Source of the DNA: Galaxea fascicularis
Taxonomy: Eukaryota; Cnidaria; Anthozoa; Scleractinia; Euphylliidae
Assembly: GCA_948470475.1 (NCBI GenBank)
Contig: OX419347.1
Span: 15,150,175-15,214,174, forward strand
Direction: 5' to 3'
Length of the DNA: 64,000 nucleotides
A program made the position numbers and the translations under genes. The notes under the pieces are model-generated. The model did not search any database. It was not told the DNA's origin and saw only the letters and a program-made list of their open reading frames with translations. Below, piece by piece: positions 1 to 12,467 of this stretch; within the stretch, counting starts at the first letter, position 1; the number at the start of each line of letters is the position of its first letter.

Positions 1-1708
1 ACTGGAAGCGCATTTTTAGAACAATCATTAGGGTACAAACAACACGCTTTGAAAACCTGATCTGATGGCGTAAATAATCTGTGTCGTCTACGCCGGAAAT
101 CATCATGAAAACCAGACAATTGATGGGTAGAATCACGTACTCGATTGGGTGTAAACAGCAACTTTTAGTTACAGGCTATTTGCTGTTTTCTCGAGGCACT
201 GGGGCTGTTCGTACGGGACCAAAATGTCCAGCGCCGAGTGAAAACATGGGTTTGGTAGGAAGGAGGGGGGGGGGGGGTCACTCTCGAAGTTTTGAAGCTC
301 TAAGTATTTTGCCTCCCGATTTAATTTGAATGTTGAAAAGCAATTTTAAACTTTGATAGACCGTCGATTATGAGCCGAGTTGGAGCGGAAGTTCAAACTC
401 CACCAAAACTTGCAAACATTTACTGTTATGATGCCCAACCGTCTCATTCCCCCAGCCAGGATAGTATTCATGTAAGAAACCATGGTGAATACTCACCGCG
501 AGGAATAGTTGTGTTTGCAAAGACGGGTAACTCTGGGTCGACGCGCTCCTTTATAAAAGGCCAATTCACCAGCCAGCTTTCGTTAAACAGCTTTTCGCTC
601 TCTCTTAGTCCACGCAGGGCACCCAACCTTACGGCACTGGATATAGGTATGAATCCCAACTGTAATGCAAGAGTCTCTCAAACGTTAACTCAGTCATGCC
701 AAACAGCGAAAATTGCCAACTGAGAGAGCATTAGACCTAAAATAGTTGACTGTCGAGACTGGTCCTTGAGGTCTATGGGTTCGCATAGTAAACGATTGAG
801 ATTGTTTTCCTCAGTAATCACCTCACTTGTAGAAAAAAAGTATTCTCATCCTTAAGCAGATCATTTTTTCAGTTTTTCAGAAACCTTAGTTCTGGGTAGC
901 GATTATGGGTGTTTACTGGTTATGGGAGTTTTGCGCGACTATCTTCACCCTTATGGTATAGCGCAATCTAAATCTCCCTGGGGGTACGCGATACATTGCC
1001 CCACTCCCCGGGAAGGCTTCACACTAGAATAGGCAACTTCTTACCCTGTTGCAGGGTAAAGTTTTACCGCACGTTTTACCTCCTTTCATAAGGTAACAAA
1101 AAACAATTTACTTCGTCTCTTCTAAGCCAGAGCCTCCGTGACTACTTAAACTCCACCGGAAAAAATATTCGTGATTTGTTTAACCTAAATATGTGCCGTG
1201 TTAGGAATCGTGCTAAGTGTGTCTTGCACTTCTAAACACTTGCAGTTTATCTACAGGCTACTTAATAACCCTTCAAAAATGCTATTATTTTGAAGCAGAA
1301 AAATAAAAAGGTTTGCTACACGAAAATTGTTAACCTTTCCGGAAATTGTCAGAGACCCGGATAACGCTTGACATACCTCTTTTGTTTCGTTGGTGCTGTT
1401 GGAAGGAAAGAGCAGAGAACTAAATGAACGCTGGAGTTTTATTTAGAGGGCGAGGACTCATAAGGAAGGCCTTACAAAACTTTTTGCGCCCCCTTGGAAG
1501 GCAACGTTTGTGTTCCAGTGAAATCGTTTGTTAGGCTAATTCATGCAACAGTGAATTAACATAGCTGTTGACCTACAATATTCTCTTTTATGACGTAATT
1601 TTAAAGGCCGGCTTGGTTCGCAATAAATTTCAAGTTGTATAACAGAAGGATTGCCAATGAAATTGAATAAAATCTGGTAAATAAAACTAAATTGTGGAAA
1701 TAACATAC
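1..1708. other. No recognisable gene; intergenic or intronic
   Basis: I see no exon with clear homology here. There is a poly-G run of about 14 bases at 266-279 and several short open frames without codon bias or splice continuity. The stretch probably includes the first intron of the minus-strand secreted-protein gene whose signal-peptide exon ends at 1709. Later exons of that gene were not recognised. Confidence 0.5.
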
Positions 1709-1821
1709 TTGGGAATTTCGAGCGAGTGATTGAAAGACCCTTGGTGCGGTTCACTTGCTTCAACCAGCTGCAGCGTCAGCAAACCAACAAGAATCACCGC
1801 AGAAACCTTGGATAGCTTCAT
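1709..1821 (-). CDS. Signal-peptide first coding exon of a secreted protein (partial)
   Basis: Read on the minus strand, an ATG at 1821 opens a classical signal peptide: MKLSKV, a hydrophobic core (AVILVGLLTLQLV), then the cleavage-like EASEP. About 15 more residues follow before a good GTATGT donor at 1708/1707. The exon is 113 nt, so it ends in phase 2. A TTTAAATA box lies on the same strand about 150 bases upstream. The mature protein is not visible because no compatible next exon was recognised between 1 and 1700; it may lie outside the window. The product is therefore unknown beyond being targeted to the secretory pathway. Its position next to two secreted lectin genes on the same strand suggests a secreted or surface protein, which is inference. 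Confidence 0.5.
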
Positions 1822-1968
1822 GCTTCCAGCTTCTTGATTGCAATGAGGATGCCTAGCGCAAGCTTCAGCTCGAGAGTCCAAGTGTACTGACGGCAGCGTA
1901 ACACGACTGTTATACTTGAATGAAAGCTGAAAGTTTGCCAACAGGTCACTGGGTGCAATAGCGTCCGG

Positions 1969-1976
1969 TATTTAAA
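1969..1976 (-). promoter_or_regulatory. TATA-like box of the signal-peptide gene
   Basis: The minus strand reads TTTAAATA here. A start site about 30 bases downstream (near 1940) would give a 5' UTR of about 120 nt before the ATG at 1821. Spacing and strand fit a core promoter; there is no other support. Confidence 0.35.
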
Positions 1977-2255
1977 GGCTTTTGTGATCTGTGCTCTGAT
2001 GACAGGAAGAATTATCTTCATCGGCACTTCACTTTCGTTGACAGTTTCTGCCATGGAAGGAATCTTATATGTTTTGTCTGCTGCGCCTTGATTGAATTTC
2101 CGGTTGAATGACAAAGGAGCATTACATCAAACGTTTCGCTGTTTTTTGATAAAAAGATCCAGTCTTTGAGCTGAGCAGCTCTTCTCAAATAACTTTCATA
2201 TATTTGTATTACGTTTTGTAATCGTTGTTCTTGTTTGTAATTTGGCGAATTCTAA

Positions 2256-2278
2256 ATAAATAAATAAATAAATAAATA
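2256..2278. repeat. (AAAT)n microsatellite
   Basis: Six tandem copies of a TAAA/AAAT tetranucleotide just left of the start of the large tandem duplication. Confidence 0.85.
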
Positions 2279-2824
2279 GGGCAATTGATCCCAAGAAACT
2301 AAAGGAGAAACTGTCACGTGAATAGGGCAATTAGGAACCGAACTGCCGAACCATTTTTTTTTCAAGATACAGTTATATATACAATTTATAACTTGTTTCA
2401 AGTTTTAATCCATTTTTACCTTGGAAACACATTTAAGGCGATAACAGAAATTTTAAACAGCTGGTGTGTTGACGAAACAAATTGCCAACAAAAATAAGGT
2501 TTCCGTTTATGAATTGATTCATCTGACAGTTGTCAGTTGAGGGGGACACATTTTTGGACATATCAAAGCGCCAATAAAAATGTGGTACTTAGAAAGTTTC
2601 CGGTTAATGATTGAGTCATTTGTCTCTTATCTTTATTTTTTTATTTTATTTTAAAACGTTTTAGCCTATGTCTTTAAAAATAACGTCATAATGAAGATAA
2701 GTCATAGAGACCGTGAGAATGTAAACTAATCAATCGACGAAGTTGGGAAGATTTCCGGTTGTTAATGACTGTCATTAACGATTCAGAAGTCATTTCTGGC
2801 TGGTTTTTGATGCTACGTATTCAG

Positions 2825-4247
2825 CGACTCAAAGACGTACGCACTGAGCAATGAAATTTTATTACTGCTCCACTACATTACAAAGATAGCCTGTGTGCAC
2901 GAGTTTCAAACAGTGTAAGTTGCCTTGTGCTCGGGCTTATGCAACTTCCCGGATGTCCGGACAGCACTGCAAACATTGTTCACGTATTTGCTAGTACAAA
3001 GAACATATTGTTCAGATACCAGTTGTTAGAGCATAAAATATTATTCTCAAAAGTTAAGACAGTTTTCCGTTTAAAAGCAACGAAAAGGATGTTTACATGC
3101 GACAGCATTGGCGTATCTTGTTGTTGCTGTTTAAGGTGAAACTCGAAGGAAGCGGTGGTGTTGTGCTCTCGAAATTTATAAAATAATTTAACGAACCGTA
3201 GAAGGCTAATTAAGTGACCCTATGCATACACGAGATTAACAGTCTGTTGAGCAAGATGGCCTTACTCACGACTAACCTGCACACGGGCGCTTGCAGTTTG
3301 CTCAGTAAAGATAGCGGATTTACCCGCGAACTGACGCACCTCAGGAACGCAAACGGCTTTCGAGATGAACTTGCTTTCCCTCGCTCGCCCCAACCCTTGG
3401 CATTTGACCGCGTGGCGCTGGTCATGATATCCCCAAATAACCAAGTGGAGAGCCTGGACATGTTCGCAGGCTACTTCTCGCTAAACCCGCACGACACGTA
3501 CGGTCTGTGTGCGGTTCGTGTCAATTTGTTGTTAAAACATTTCTGAATACTCAACTGGCGTAGCGCGGCAAACCAGAAAACGCAATTCTGGGAAGAAGAG
3601 GAGAAAATCTTTGCAGGCATTTATTTTAGTTTCTGATGCCTCACTACGTGCAGTTTGTATCACGTGATGAAACGTCACATACAATCAGTAAACTAGGCAT
3701 CTTACATTCCTGCGAGGAATATAATACACTTTTTGGTGCTTCGGTGCTTGAATCGCGGTCCAGAGTTCTCGCGTTTGGTCGTCAGTTGGAAATTGCACAG
3801 CTATTGTAAACACACTGTTAGATATCACTTACGTTCTTTTTCTGCTTGGACACATGCAGTCAGTACTACTTCGGTAAAAGTTTTATCCCCTGGCCGAGGC
3901 AAAATGCCGACCTGATTCAGAATGAAAAATTCACGATTGCAAATTACGTTCAATCTCAGTATTAATTGAAATATGACATCGGCTTTCCGAGATGTCATGT
4001 TTCGAAGACAGTCCAAGGCCTGGATAACTTATTAATGAGGAAACTCTTAGATCTGTTGGTAAGAACCCCTTAGCAAACCAACAGCACATCGAAAAAAAAA
4101 AAAACCAACCCGTCGAGTCCCACCGACTCTGCTTTCAGCTTATTTATACTTGGCAGGCTAATGACAAATTAAGTTACTACATTTGCTCCTTGCACAGCGC
4201 GTGTCGGTTCACTATTTACAGTGATATAATTTGCCACGTTTTGATTT
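2825..4247. other. 3' flank of LEC-A; no recognised gene
   Basis: The first part belongs to the duplicated flank shared with copy B. The segment 3214-3546 is open on both strands and relatively GC-rich but has no recognisable domain and no equivalent in copy B. I treat it as non-coding or as a repeat. Confidence 0.5.
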
Positions 4248-7200
4248 TCAGTCTTTCTGGCAAACAAAAGGCAGCTGTCTTCCGCAGCTTGTGTCCTCCC
4301 AGTTGCCCCCATGAACTGCCATTTCGACACAGTCTTCGTAACCATTTCGGTTGTCTGGCTGAATGGAAGCCCACTTGGTAAAAGTCACATCACTGTTGTC
4401 AGTCCAACGAAACGTTCCTTCTTTAGAAACGTCATTTAGGCCAATCCATACTCCGGCAAAAGGCTCGTTATTTGGATCTGAAAACCAAAGGCATCGATCA
4501 GCGGCATCGATAAGCAGATAAACGTTTCATTTGTCTAGGGAATCTAAAGCCGTTATGACTCACCTGAAAGAGTAGCAATTTCTTTTTCGGACAGTGCTTT
4601 CCCTATAATTATCAGGTCTCTCAAAAATCCCCTGAGCGTATCTCCGCTGTCTCTTTTGAGTCCGATATCATACAATGTACTGGAGTTGTCCTTGAGGTAG
4701 GAACCGCTCGTCTGGTTCTGGGATCCAACTTTCCCTCCATCCAGGAAGAGAGTGGCCTCGTTCGTTAATTGGTCCCAGGCTGCCGTCACGTGAAACCACT
4801 TGTCAACCGGGGGCGAGCTATCGGAGAAAAGGGTATGATTTTTCATCGAACCAAGAAATACACTTCGATGCAGTACAGAGTACACTTCCGTACACAACAA
4901 GTCACTTGAGAGCGTGATGTATAGCCTTACTACAGTTCCGCTGAATAACATTACGTATTCTTTAACTGGATGTATCATTGAAGATAAACATTTTAAACAT
5001 GTGACCCTTTGCAGCCTCATGATCGCTTGGCCCACGTGCACGCACGTGTTCGATAAGAAAATGAGTGCCGACCGCATGTTAACTACAATCGGTTAGATAC
5101 GCGTTTGCGCAACGCTTCGGAAGGCTATTAACTTAGCAAATCATTGGAAATACAGATATTTCAATTAACGTTGTCGGATTTTAAAATGTTAAGCTTATAC
5201 GTGGAAAGACAGGGGGGACCTGGGTAGTTGTAAATCTTTACCATTTGCTGGAGCTAAGTTTTTTTTTTTTTTGCATTTTCAGCATCATAGGATGGAAGAA
5301 AACGCTCGCAAACACTTGTTTATGTGATTTTACATCTGGAGAGGTTAGTCAAGCTGAGTTTGGAACATTTTTTAGACAAATTACTCAGATCACCATACGG
5401 GCTTTTGCTGACACAAGTCTTCCGTTAGATGTCAGTATATGTAGATTGTATTCGGCTCAGTAAAAGGGAAAAAAAAACTTTGGTTAACGTTACCCTGCGG
5501 ACAACCATGGCTTGTGTTCCATGAGGTTGTTGTAGCCTCCAAATCGCAATTTCTCGAGTTCATATGCTTGGATAAGGAATTTTAATGAATGAGACCAATC
5601 CGAGTAAATCGGTGACTGCTGGTTTGTAACCGGACTCTGTAGTTTGACCCAACTGGCGATGGTGAAACTGTTCCGTCCAAACTCCACGGAAGGGGTGGTC
5701 GCGTACGCGCCAGACCCATTCAGGTACAAAGACTGGAAACCATCCTCTTCTCTGTAAGTTGCTCCTTCCATTAACCTTCCAAAGGATAATGTAACACATA
5801 GAGCAAGTTAGTTTTCTTGCACGGACAGCTGAACTCAGTTCAATTTCAATTCTTTTGATTTTCCGACTTTTATCACCTGGAAACACCTACTTTCTGCATA
5901 TGAATGCTATTTATCTTTGTAAAAATCAATTAACTTAGTTCAAGCTTAGTATAAATAGACCCTGTTCTGTAAGCTTAGTAACTTGTGTTACCGGCGCTCT
6001 CGATGCTTGTGTTAACTGGTGTTAGCTCTCGACTCTGGTCTTACCGCTCTCGACACTAGTGCTGTAAACACTTCTTCTTGAGAAGCCAGCTACTCGCTAC
6101 AAGAATAAAGCCGTTGACGACAAAATCCTGCTGCGTGCCTGTTGTACAAAATCTGTCATGTCCTGTAGCATTCGTGAGGAAGACCATGCAACGCCAATGA
6201 ATTAGGTTACGCCCAGTTTTTCTTGTCTAAGCCATTACCATGGGATCGCCACTTTATTCCCTGATTGTGAGTTTGGTGAAGAGTTTGACTGAGAAACACT
6301 CCGAGCCGCCTGACACGATACACGGCAATGTTCATATGAAGTAAAAAAGATAAGCTCTTACGCAAATCCCACTCTGACTTACTTTTAATTGACTTACTTA
6401 ATATCAGTATCAGATCCGTCCAGTGTCCAGTGCGCCATAACCTGACTAGGATGGCTTTTACCTTAACCGGGAAAAACACACCAATTGTTTAATAAGACTG
6501 GTTACCTTGTCCCTCTAGTCTCTTTGGACACCCTGGAGTCCTCATATTCAAGATTATACCGTAAAATCGATTAATGTGAGCTCAGTTCAGGTTATTACTG
6601 CTTTTTGTTGCGTCATACATGGACAACGTCGATCATGGTGATGCAAGGCTTTATTGAGGATGCCAACTTCAATAAAAGTGATTTAAAGAAGGGTCTTCAT
6701 AAGACTAGCGCATAGGAGGGCAGTTGAATTTCGTTCCTTTAAAAATTGCAATAAGCAATCGTTTATCGCTGACCTTGATCAAATACGTTTCCTGGCATGT
6801 TGTTTCTCATCTCTCTGTAAGTATTGATGACTGCATGGAAACTTGGAAAATCCTGCGCTCACTAAGACGAGCCTCTCCCTCAAAAACATTTCATAGATGG
6901 CTAAACATTTTGGTCATCAAATCGATTCTAATTGATGAGAGATTGCATTAGTTCGAGCTCCTTTGTTTAACCTCGAGTCTCACCTGTGGTTGCATTTGTA
7001 ATCACTCGCTCCAGTAAGCGGGAAATGAACTCATTTTTTTCCTCACTGTTGATTGACACCAGCTCCCCACCAATCCCTTGACAGTATTTTCTTGCTCGTC
7101 CCCAGGTCTTCCTTTCAGGAAAAATCTTTAACTTTTTGGAACCAAAGACAAACCATCCATCTGGAAGAGCTGGCAAAATGTTTAAGACACCATTGACGCC

Positions 7201-8536
7201 CGGTTGATTTTGGCACAGAATGAGAATCTTCAAATTAGTGGATTAGCGCAATCACGGCGAACAGAATTCACTTCCTGTTCATCGAACTTCATATCCACAA
7301 ATTTCATATTATTTACTATTTCTCTCCTTATTCATTTACCAGAAGAAACTTTAAGGATAAAAACAACCCTCAAACTGAGTTGGGTGAACGTGGGCCTTAA
7401 TTATAACTATTTCATGCACTCTCAACGTCATGCGAAATTGTGGCAGTTAAACCTTTTACATACTTCAGCTGGGGAACCGAGGGTGACGTCCGGCATATGT
7501 CAGTCAAAGCATGAAGTTTGTGATGAGACCACAGTGTAACGAAGTTTCCAGAAAACGAGAGAACGATTTAGAACATTGAACTGCCGCGTCACTAGCTATT
7601 TCATAAGCTGTTCTAGAAACTTCTCCTTATTCCGGAACATGCTGTTCAGTTATTTTAAGGATATCACATCATGAGTGTCTAGAATGTTCTTACTACTAAA
7701 AATAGTGTTTTAGAAATAGGTATGATGTAATCGACTGTTATATATCAGGCTCGAGATAGTATGTCCTGGAGAATCTTCCTGAAGTTATACTACAGACAAA
7801 TAAAGTGTTTTTAAGTGAAACAAGAAGTCTGCTCTTGACTTCGTGACACACAGTCTCATGACAACCACGCAGCGACTTTTATTCCTCAAAAAAGGGACGT
7901 TTGCTTCAATGCTCCCCGCAAAACATTCAAAAAACAATCTTGGCCTTAAATTGTTGCACCCAAGGTTCTGTTAATTTTGTTTTGACAGTTCATAAAGAAA
8001 GATCTGGTAGTTTTACATTGAAACCCATGCATATATGCCACTGACGTCCCCCTCTCAAACCGGAGAACAAAGTTTGAATTTCAACTTGGCTGTTAAGGGA
8101 AGACAACTTACCAGCTCTGTAGATACATTCATTCATCATGCAATGAGAAGCCTCCTGCGAGTCAAACATAAACAAAAAAACATATATTGTAATATTAGTC
8201 TAAGGCGTCACATTCTCTTCAAACGAGTTAAGGCATGCTTACAGTCATCTCGTGATACCGACATCCTGGCTTCATTACAAAATCCTGTGGGTCAGCGGCT
8301 CGACTAGAATTATTCAAATCACACGTGAACCAGCCTGAGGGTCGCTTTTGCGCATGCGTGTTGATACTGAAACACAATGGTGTGTTCACACATTCCCACA
8401 CACAATTCATCACGTGATAAGCCCCGACAGTTGCTATCACATGATTTTCTAATGCTACGCCTTCTTCATCGAGGAAACTTGTGGATTTTTTGCAGCCGAC
8501 AACGAAAGGCAACCAGAGCAGGGCTATCCACGTCAT
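4248..8536 (-). CDS. LEC-A: secreted PAN / C-type lectin with an internal LamG domain
   Basis: Seven coding exons on the minus strand: 8536-8243, 8154-8112, 7169-6984, 6461-6398, 5775-5494, 4817-4564, 4477-4248, totalling 1353 nt (450 residues plus TGA). Residues 1-15 are a signal peptide (MTWIALLWLPFVVGC). About 22-98 form a PAN/apple-type domain (CVNTPLCFSIN, CDLNNSS). A short C-x4-C linker exon follows. About 113-174 are the N-terminal half of a C-type lectin domain (TWGRARKYC, GGELVSINSEE). About 175-374 are a whole Laminin-G-like domain (FTIASWVK, VDKWFHVTAAWD). About 375-450 are the lectin's C-terminal half (WIGLND, QPDN, CVEM, WEDTSC, PFVC). All four core lectin cysteines are present. 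QPD, where mannose binders have EPN, suggests galactose-type binding (family knowledge). The ATG follows an AATTTCAG acceptor directly. The protein should be secreted and bind sugars on cells or microbes; the ligand is unknown. Confidence 0.87.
5946..6150 (+). mobile_element. Possible solo-LTR-like sequence in LEC-A intron
   Basis: Within about 200 bases there is a TATAAATA box (5950), repeated 'gctctcgac' phrases and an AATAAA (6104) followed by a CTG/TGT-rich end. This is the promoter-plus-poly(A) order of an LTR. No terminal TG/CA pair or target duplication could be fixed, so the call is weak. It lies between LamG exons and is absent from the equivalent part of copy B. Confidence 0.3.
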
Positions 8537-8844
8537 TCTGAAATTTGAAATACAAGTTTATCAGTCTTTAGTTGAACAAAATTGTGCACTAAATAGGTTT
8601 CTTAAGATATTTAAAGTAACTCATTGTAAATGGTCATCGAAGAACTGAAAATTCCTTTTTGGAGTTCTTAGAAAATTCCAGGAAGGTTTTTCGATTCTTT
8701 GTAATCGCCTTTGCGTCGCTCACGGTTGTTGAAAATGTAAATAGCAGCAACACAGCCATGACAATCACCAGAGGAGGTGGATCGCAATATGACGCTAGAT
8801 TCACGGCTAGGTGTGTTGACGAGTGTGGCCGGAGACAATTGTGA

Positions 8845-9667
8845 TGATCGTGGCGATCGCAGCGATCATATGGAAACCACTCTCCAGCGGTCGTAGCGAT
8901 CGTAGTGTTACGAGACACTTTGCCTGATTTTGATGACTCATGCAGAAATTAATAATTCATTCCATTTCGGCGATTGCGGTACGATTTGAAAGCAATCAAG
9001 GCTAAATCTGAATTACAAAATAACATTTGTTCTACTTAAAAGCGTGGATTAATAGAACATGTCATGCTATAAACCGAAGCATAACCCTATACTCTCGGGT
9101 AAAGCAATTAAACAATATGTAATCAAGACAAACGTACTACAAGAATAAGGCATTAGTGGTTCGCATTAGAAAAACGTATAAATAAGTTAACAGAAAGCTT
9201 GTCTTTGGCGAGCACGGCAACAAGCAGATTGAAGACGCGGAGAGCCAGTTAAGACGAAATTAACTGAGTCGTTGCCGAAAGCTTTTGAAGGTTCTTTAAG
9301 TAAAAGATACATCTTCAAAACTACTTCATTGAGAGTTGGCTTCTTGAGCAGCGTACCTCTTAGCGAGTAGCTCTGATGATCCCTCCGGCAGTAACTAGAA
9401 GAGGGCACGTTTAACCATCTTCACAGTAGCGACAGCTAAAATACCATGATGCACTGCGTTTTCGACAGCAAAATACTTCTGGAAGATCTCTCTTCTGGAA
9501 AATCTATGGGTCTTTGTCTTTCACGTCGTCTTCTGCGTCTTCTACACCAATAAGCAGGAGTCGGCGATGCACAGCCACCATGTTGAATTTGACGAATGGC
9601 GCGAACAATGTTCTTTATTACTTTCTCAGCGAACATAGCGATCGCAGCGATCATATGGAAACCAACC
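8845..9667. repeat. Direct repeat of a GCGATCGC-containing motif
   Basis: The phrase 'gcgatcgcagcgatcatatg' plus 'gaaacca' occurs at about 8853-8880 and again at about 9639-9665, in the same orientation. The motif contains the palindrome GCGATCGC and the related AGCGATC. It looks like parts of an inverted-repeat element or two copies of one. It lies upstream of the LEC-A coding start, within its first intron. Confidence 0.5.
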
Positions 9668-9940
9668 TTTTAGACATCATTCCTATACACTTTTTTTTCG
9701 GTTTAATTAAAGCAGGTGGCGACCTTTCGTCTCTGATAATTATTCCTCCACGAAAACCCACACTATATATACCAGACTAGTTACATTTCCAAAGAGAACG
9801 TCTTATTAAAATTCATTTAACTTGTTACAGGTAATATACGATCTGGCCTCTGTGTAATGAGTTTCCATTCACTGTGAAGATTCTGATACATTTTAAGGTT
9901 AGTTTCAAGAAGATAAATGGTTAAGATGAAAATTACTTAC

Positions 9941-10085
9941 GTTCCGCTTGGCTATAGCCTTCTTTTAGAGAGTGATCACCCCGGTTCCAAATGTTAGTCG
10001 ATTCAAACTAAAGAAGCTTCCAAGCTTGCGGAAAGAGGAAAAACTAAGCTGGCGAGTTTGGGGCCATCCTCCACTACAATATGTA
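9941..10085 (-). other. Predicted 5' UTR exon of LEC-A
   Basis: On the minus strand the sequence ends GCGGAAC followed by a strong GTAAGTAA donor at 9940. The same sequence and donor occur in copy B at 19572/19571, embedded in a highly similar 130-base block. The next acceptor is the one immediately before the LEC-A ATG (8538), so this exon would be entirely untranslated. Its conservation between the copies, while surrounding intron diverges, supports it. The 5' edge is uncertain. Confidence 0.5.
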
Positions 10086-12467
10086 AATGTTATTCACCGG
10101 CTGGGAGGTCCGTATTGGAAGAACTGTGCCCCAGAAGGTAGGAGAAACTATTAAGAAAAGCTGGAAAAGTCATGTTTTTGTTTTACACATTGTCTCATCA
10201 ACGTGTCAACAAATGTACAATAAAATGAATTGGTCAGGAATAGTTTTACACTGTGTGAAGTTTCGCTTTCAAAAGTCAACAAAGTTGAACAATAACACTA
10301 ATCTATTGCAAAAAAAAATTAAGACTGCTTAACTGATCAAGTGTACTATAGTGTGCAATTATACTAGTAATTGGAAAATCTCCAGAGCTTTCAAAACACT
10401 ACTGGAATTAACTGTGAGAAACAATAGTTGCATGTTGTCGGAAATTCAAGATGCCCAAAAAAGAATCAGACATACCAACGCTGGCGATAACTCGTGATGC
10501 GTGCAAAGAAAGGCCTCAACATGTGACAAGCGTCCCGGAAACATTTCAATTTCATTTCATTTCATGGAAAAAACTAACGTAAACAGTATGTTGATACGAT
10601 CTCTTCGGCTAAAGTGACTTCCCATGCTTTTGTTGCTGTGTCTATGTTAATTTAAGCCCCCTTAAGAAAACTTTACTTCCAATGGAAAAAAACAAACTAG
10701 TATATACTGAAAAGGGTGTACGTATTACCGAGTGTGTGTGAGTTCTTACGTTTCAGTGGGCTCTGTCCTAAGTCGCCGGGAAATCTTTCAATTTATTATA
10801 GGCTGTGATATCATGCTGGCTCGCCAAAGATTGATCCTTAATGTCAGGTGGATTTTAACTTCTTGAAGGTACCGTCAAGAAAACTTACAGCTGTCAGTTA
10901 AAGGTAACACACCTTTCGACATATCGAAATGCCAATAAAAATATGGTCCTCAGAAAGCTTCCGGTTAATGATGGAGTCATTTGTCACTTATCTTCATTAT
11001 TCTCTTGGATTTTAAAAATAACATCACAATGAAGATAGGTCATAGAGACCGTGAGAATGTAAACTTATTAAACGACGCAGATATTGGAAAAATGTGCGGT
11101 TGTTTTAAATGGCTGTCATGAAGGATTCAGAAATCAATTCAGTCTGGCTAGTGCGATTTGACATGTTTGATGCTACGTATTCAGCGACTCAAATACCCAC
11201 GCACTGAGCAATGAAATCTTAGTGTAAGTTGCCTTGTGCTCGGGCTTATGCAACTTCCCGGATGTTCGGACAGCACTGCAAACGCATATTGTTCAGCTTG
11301 TATTTGCTAGTACAAAGAACATATTGTTCAGATACCAGTTTTTAGAGCATAAAATATTACTCTCAAAAGTTAAGACACAGTTTTCCGTTCAAAAGCACGA
11401 GCGAAAAGGATGTTTACATGCGAGAGCCTCGCGTATCTTATTGTTGCTGTTTAACGTGAAACTCGAAGGAAGCGGTGGTGTTGTCCTCTCGAAATTTATA
11501 AAATAATTAAACGAACCGTAGAAAGCTGATTAAGTGACCCTATGTGTACACGAAATTAACAGCCTGTTGGGCAATAGCCTGCGAACAAGCTCTCCACTGG
11601 GGTCTCACGGCGATCGCGGAATATTGATGTAATGCATTCAAGAGTGATGACAACTGATCGTATTGACATTTAATTCGTCAGTCCTTCAGCAAGGTTTTAA
11701 GAAAAGCTACCAGCAACATAATCATTTAATTTTAACAGTTAGAATCAGAATCCCCAGAATCCCCAAACTCAGAATCCCTTTTTCTCTTGTGGCATTTAAA
11801 GACCCAAACAGATTTCATTTCTTTTCTCTCCGTATCAACGGTTTCGTTCTTGTGACTTCTGGGTTTCGCTCAATTGCGCACGTCATCTTTATGGAAAAAA
11901 TGACACAAAATTCGAGGGTCCAACAGAGGCATTTTCAATCCCGCATCCCGCCGCTATTTTTTACTCCATTCCGCCCTACTCAGAATGTCCATCCCGATCC
12001 CACCTAGCTATTATATTGTAGTCACAGACGAGGACGTTAATGAGAAGCGTATACAGTATACGTGTTGAAACCGTTTGCGCGACGCTTTGTATAGGTGAGA
12101 CACCGAAGCCGCGAACGAAAACTCCGCTCAGGGCCGGTATTTGGAACCTAGCTGAGTGGACACTATCGATAAAGGGATGAAAAGCTCCAAAGTTTTCCAC
12201 TCAGACAGACCAAAATCAGGGGCACCCAATGACAAGTTTCGGTGGATATCTGTTCGGTGGAGGGTAGTTCGCCTTAAGTTTTCGGCGTCGATCACAGACA
12301 GCACTCGGCTTTTCGTAACTGAAATCTAACAACAACTAAGAGGCTATTCAATTAACTACCACAAACAAATACGGTGTCTATGGATAATACCACGAGGTGT
12401 GCAAATTCAAAACAAGACTGTAAATATTATTTCTTGCACTTCAACCGTCAGTCGATGGGCCAGCTGG
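10086..12467. other. Spacer and 3' flank of LEC-B; no recognised gene
   Basis: The region from about 10880 to 11530 is the duplicated flank of unit B. From 11660 to 12010 the sequence is repeat-like ('agaatccccagaatcccc'). From about 12217 to 12310 there is a truncated copy of the CAGGGGCACCC element described at 19045. No coding potential with homology was seen. Confidence 0.55.
12217..12320 (+). mobile_element. Truncated copy of the CAGGGGCACCC element
   Basis: It starts 'caggggcacccaatga' and continues with 'ggtggatatctgttcggt' and 'gtagttcg', as at 39551-39610 and, more diverged, 19045-19110. The other end is missing, so this is a fragment. Confidence 0.55.

Larger units (their letters stand above)
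2520..10085. repeat. Tandem duplication unit A (contains LEC-A)
   Basis: The interval is repeated at about 10880-19716 in the same orientation. At the left end, 2540-3240 matches 10895-11530 almost base for base over long stretches, for example the segment around 'cttccggttaatgat' and the one around 'gtaagttgccttgtgctc'. At the right end, 9690-10080 matches 18920-19716. The full lectin gene lies between, with the same exon sizes and phases. Divergence is concentrated in introns and at inserted elements. Edges were set by eye and could be off by tens of bases. Confidence 0.85.

Noticed and set aside
468..659. Minus-strand frame after an acceptor-like sequence, considered as the second exon of the signal-peptide gene
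   Set aside because: The upstream exon ends in phase 2, and joining here gives a stop after about ten codons. No domain was recognised.
3214..3546. Open frame of 110 codons on the plus strand
   Set aside because: It is open on the opposite strand too, has no homologue I recognise and no counterpart in the duplicated copy.
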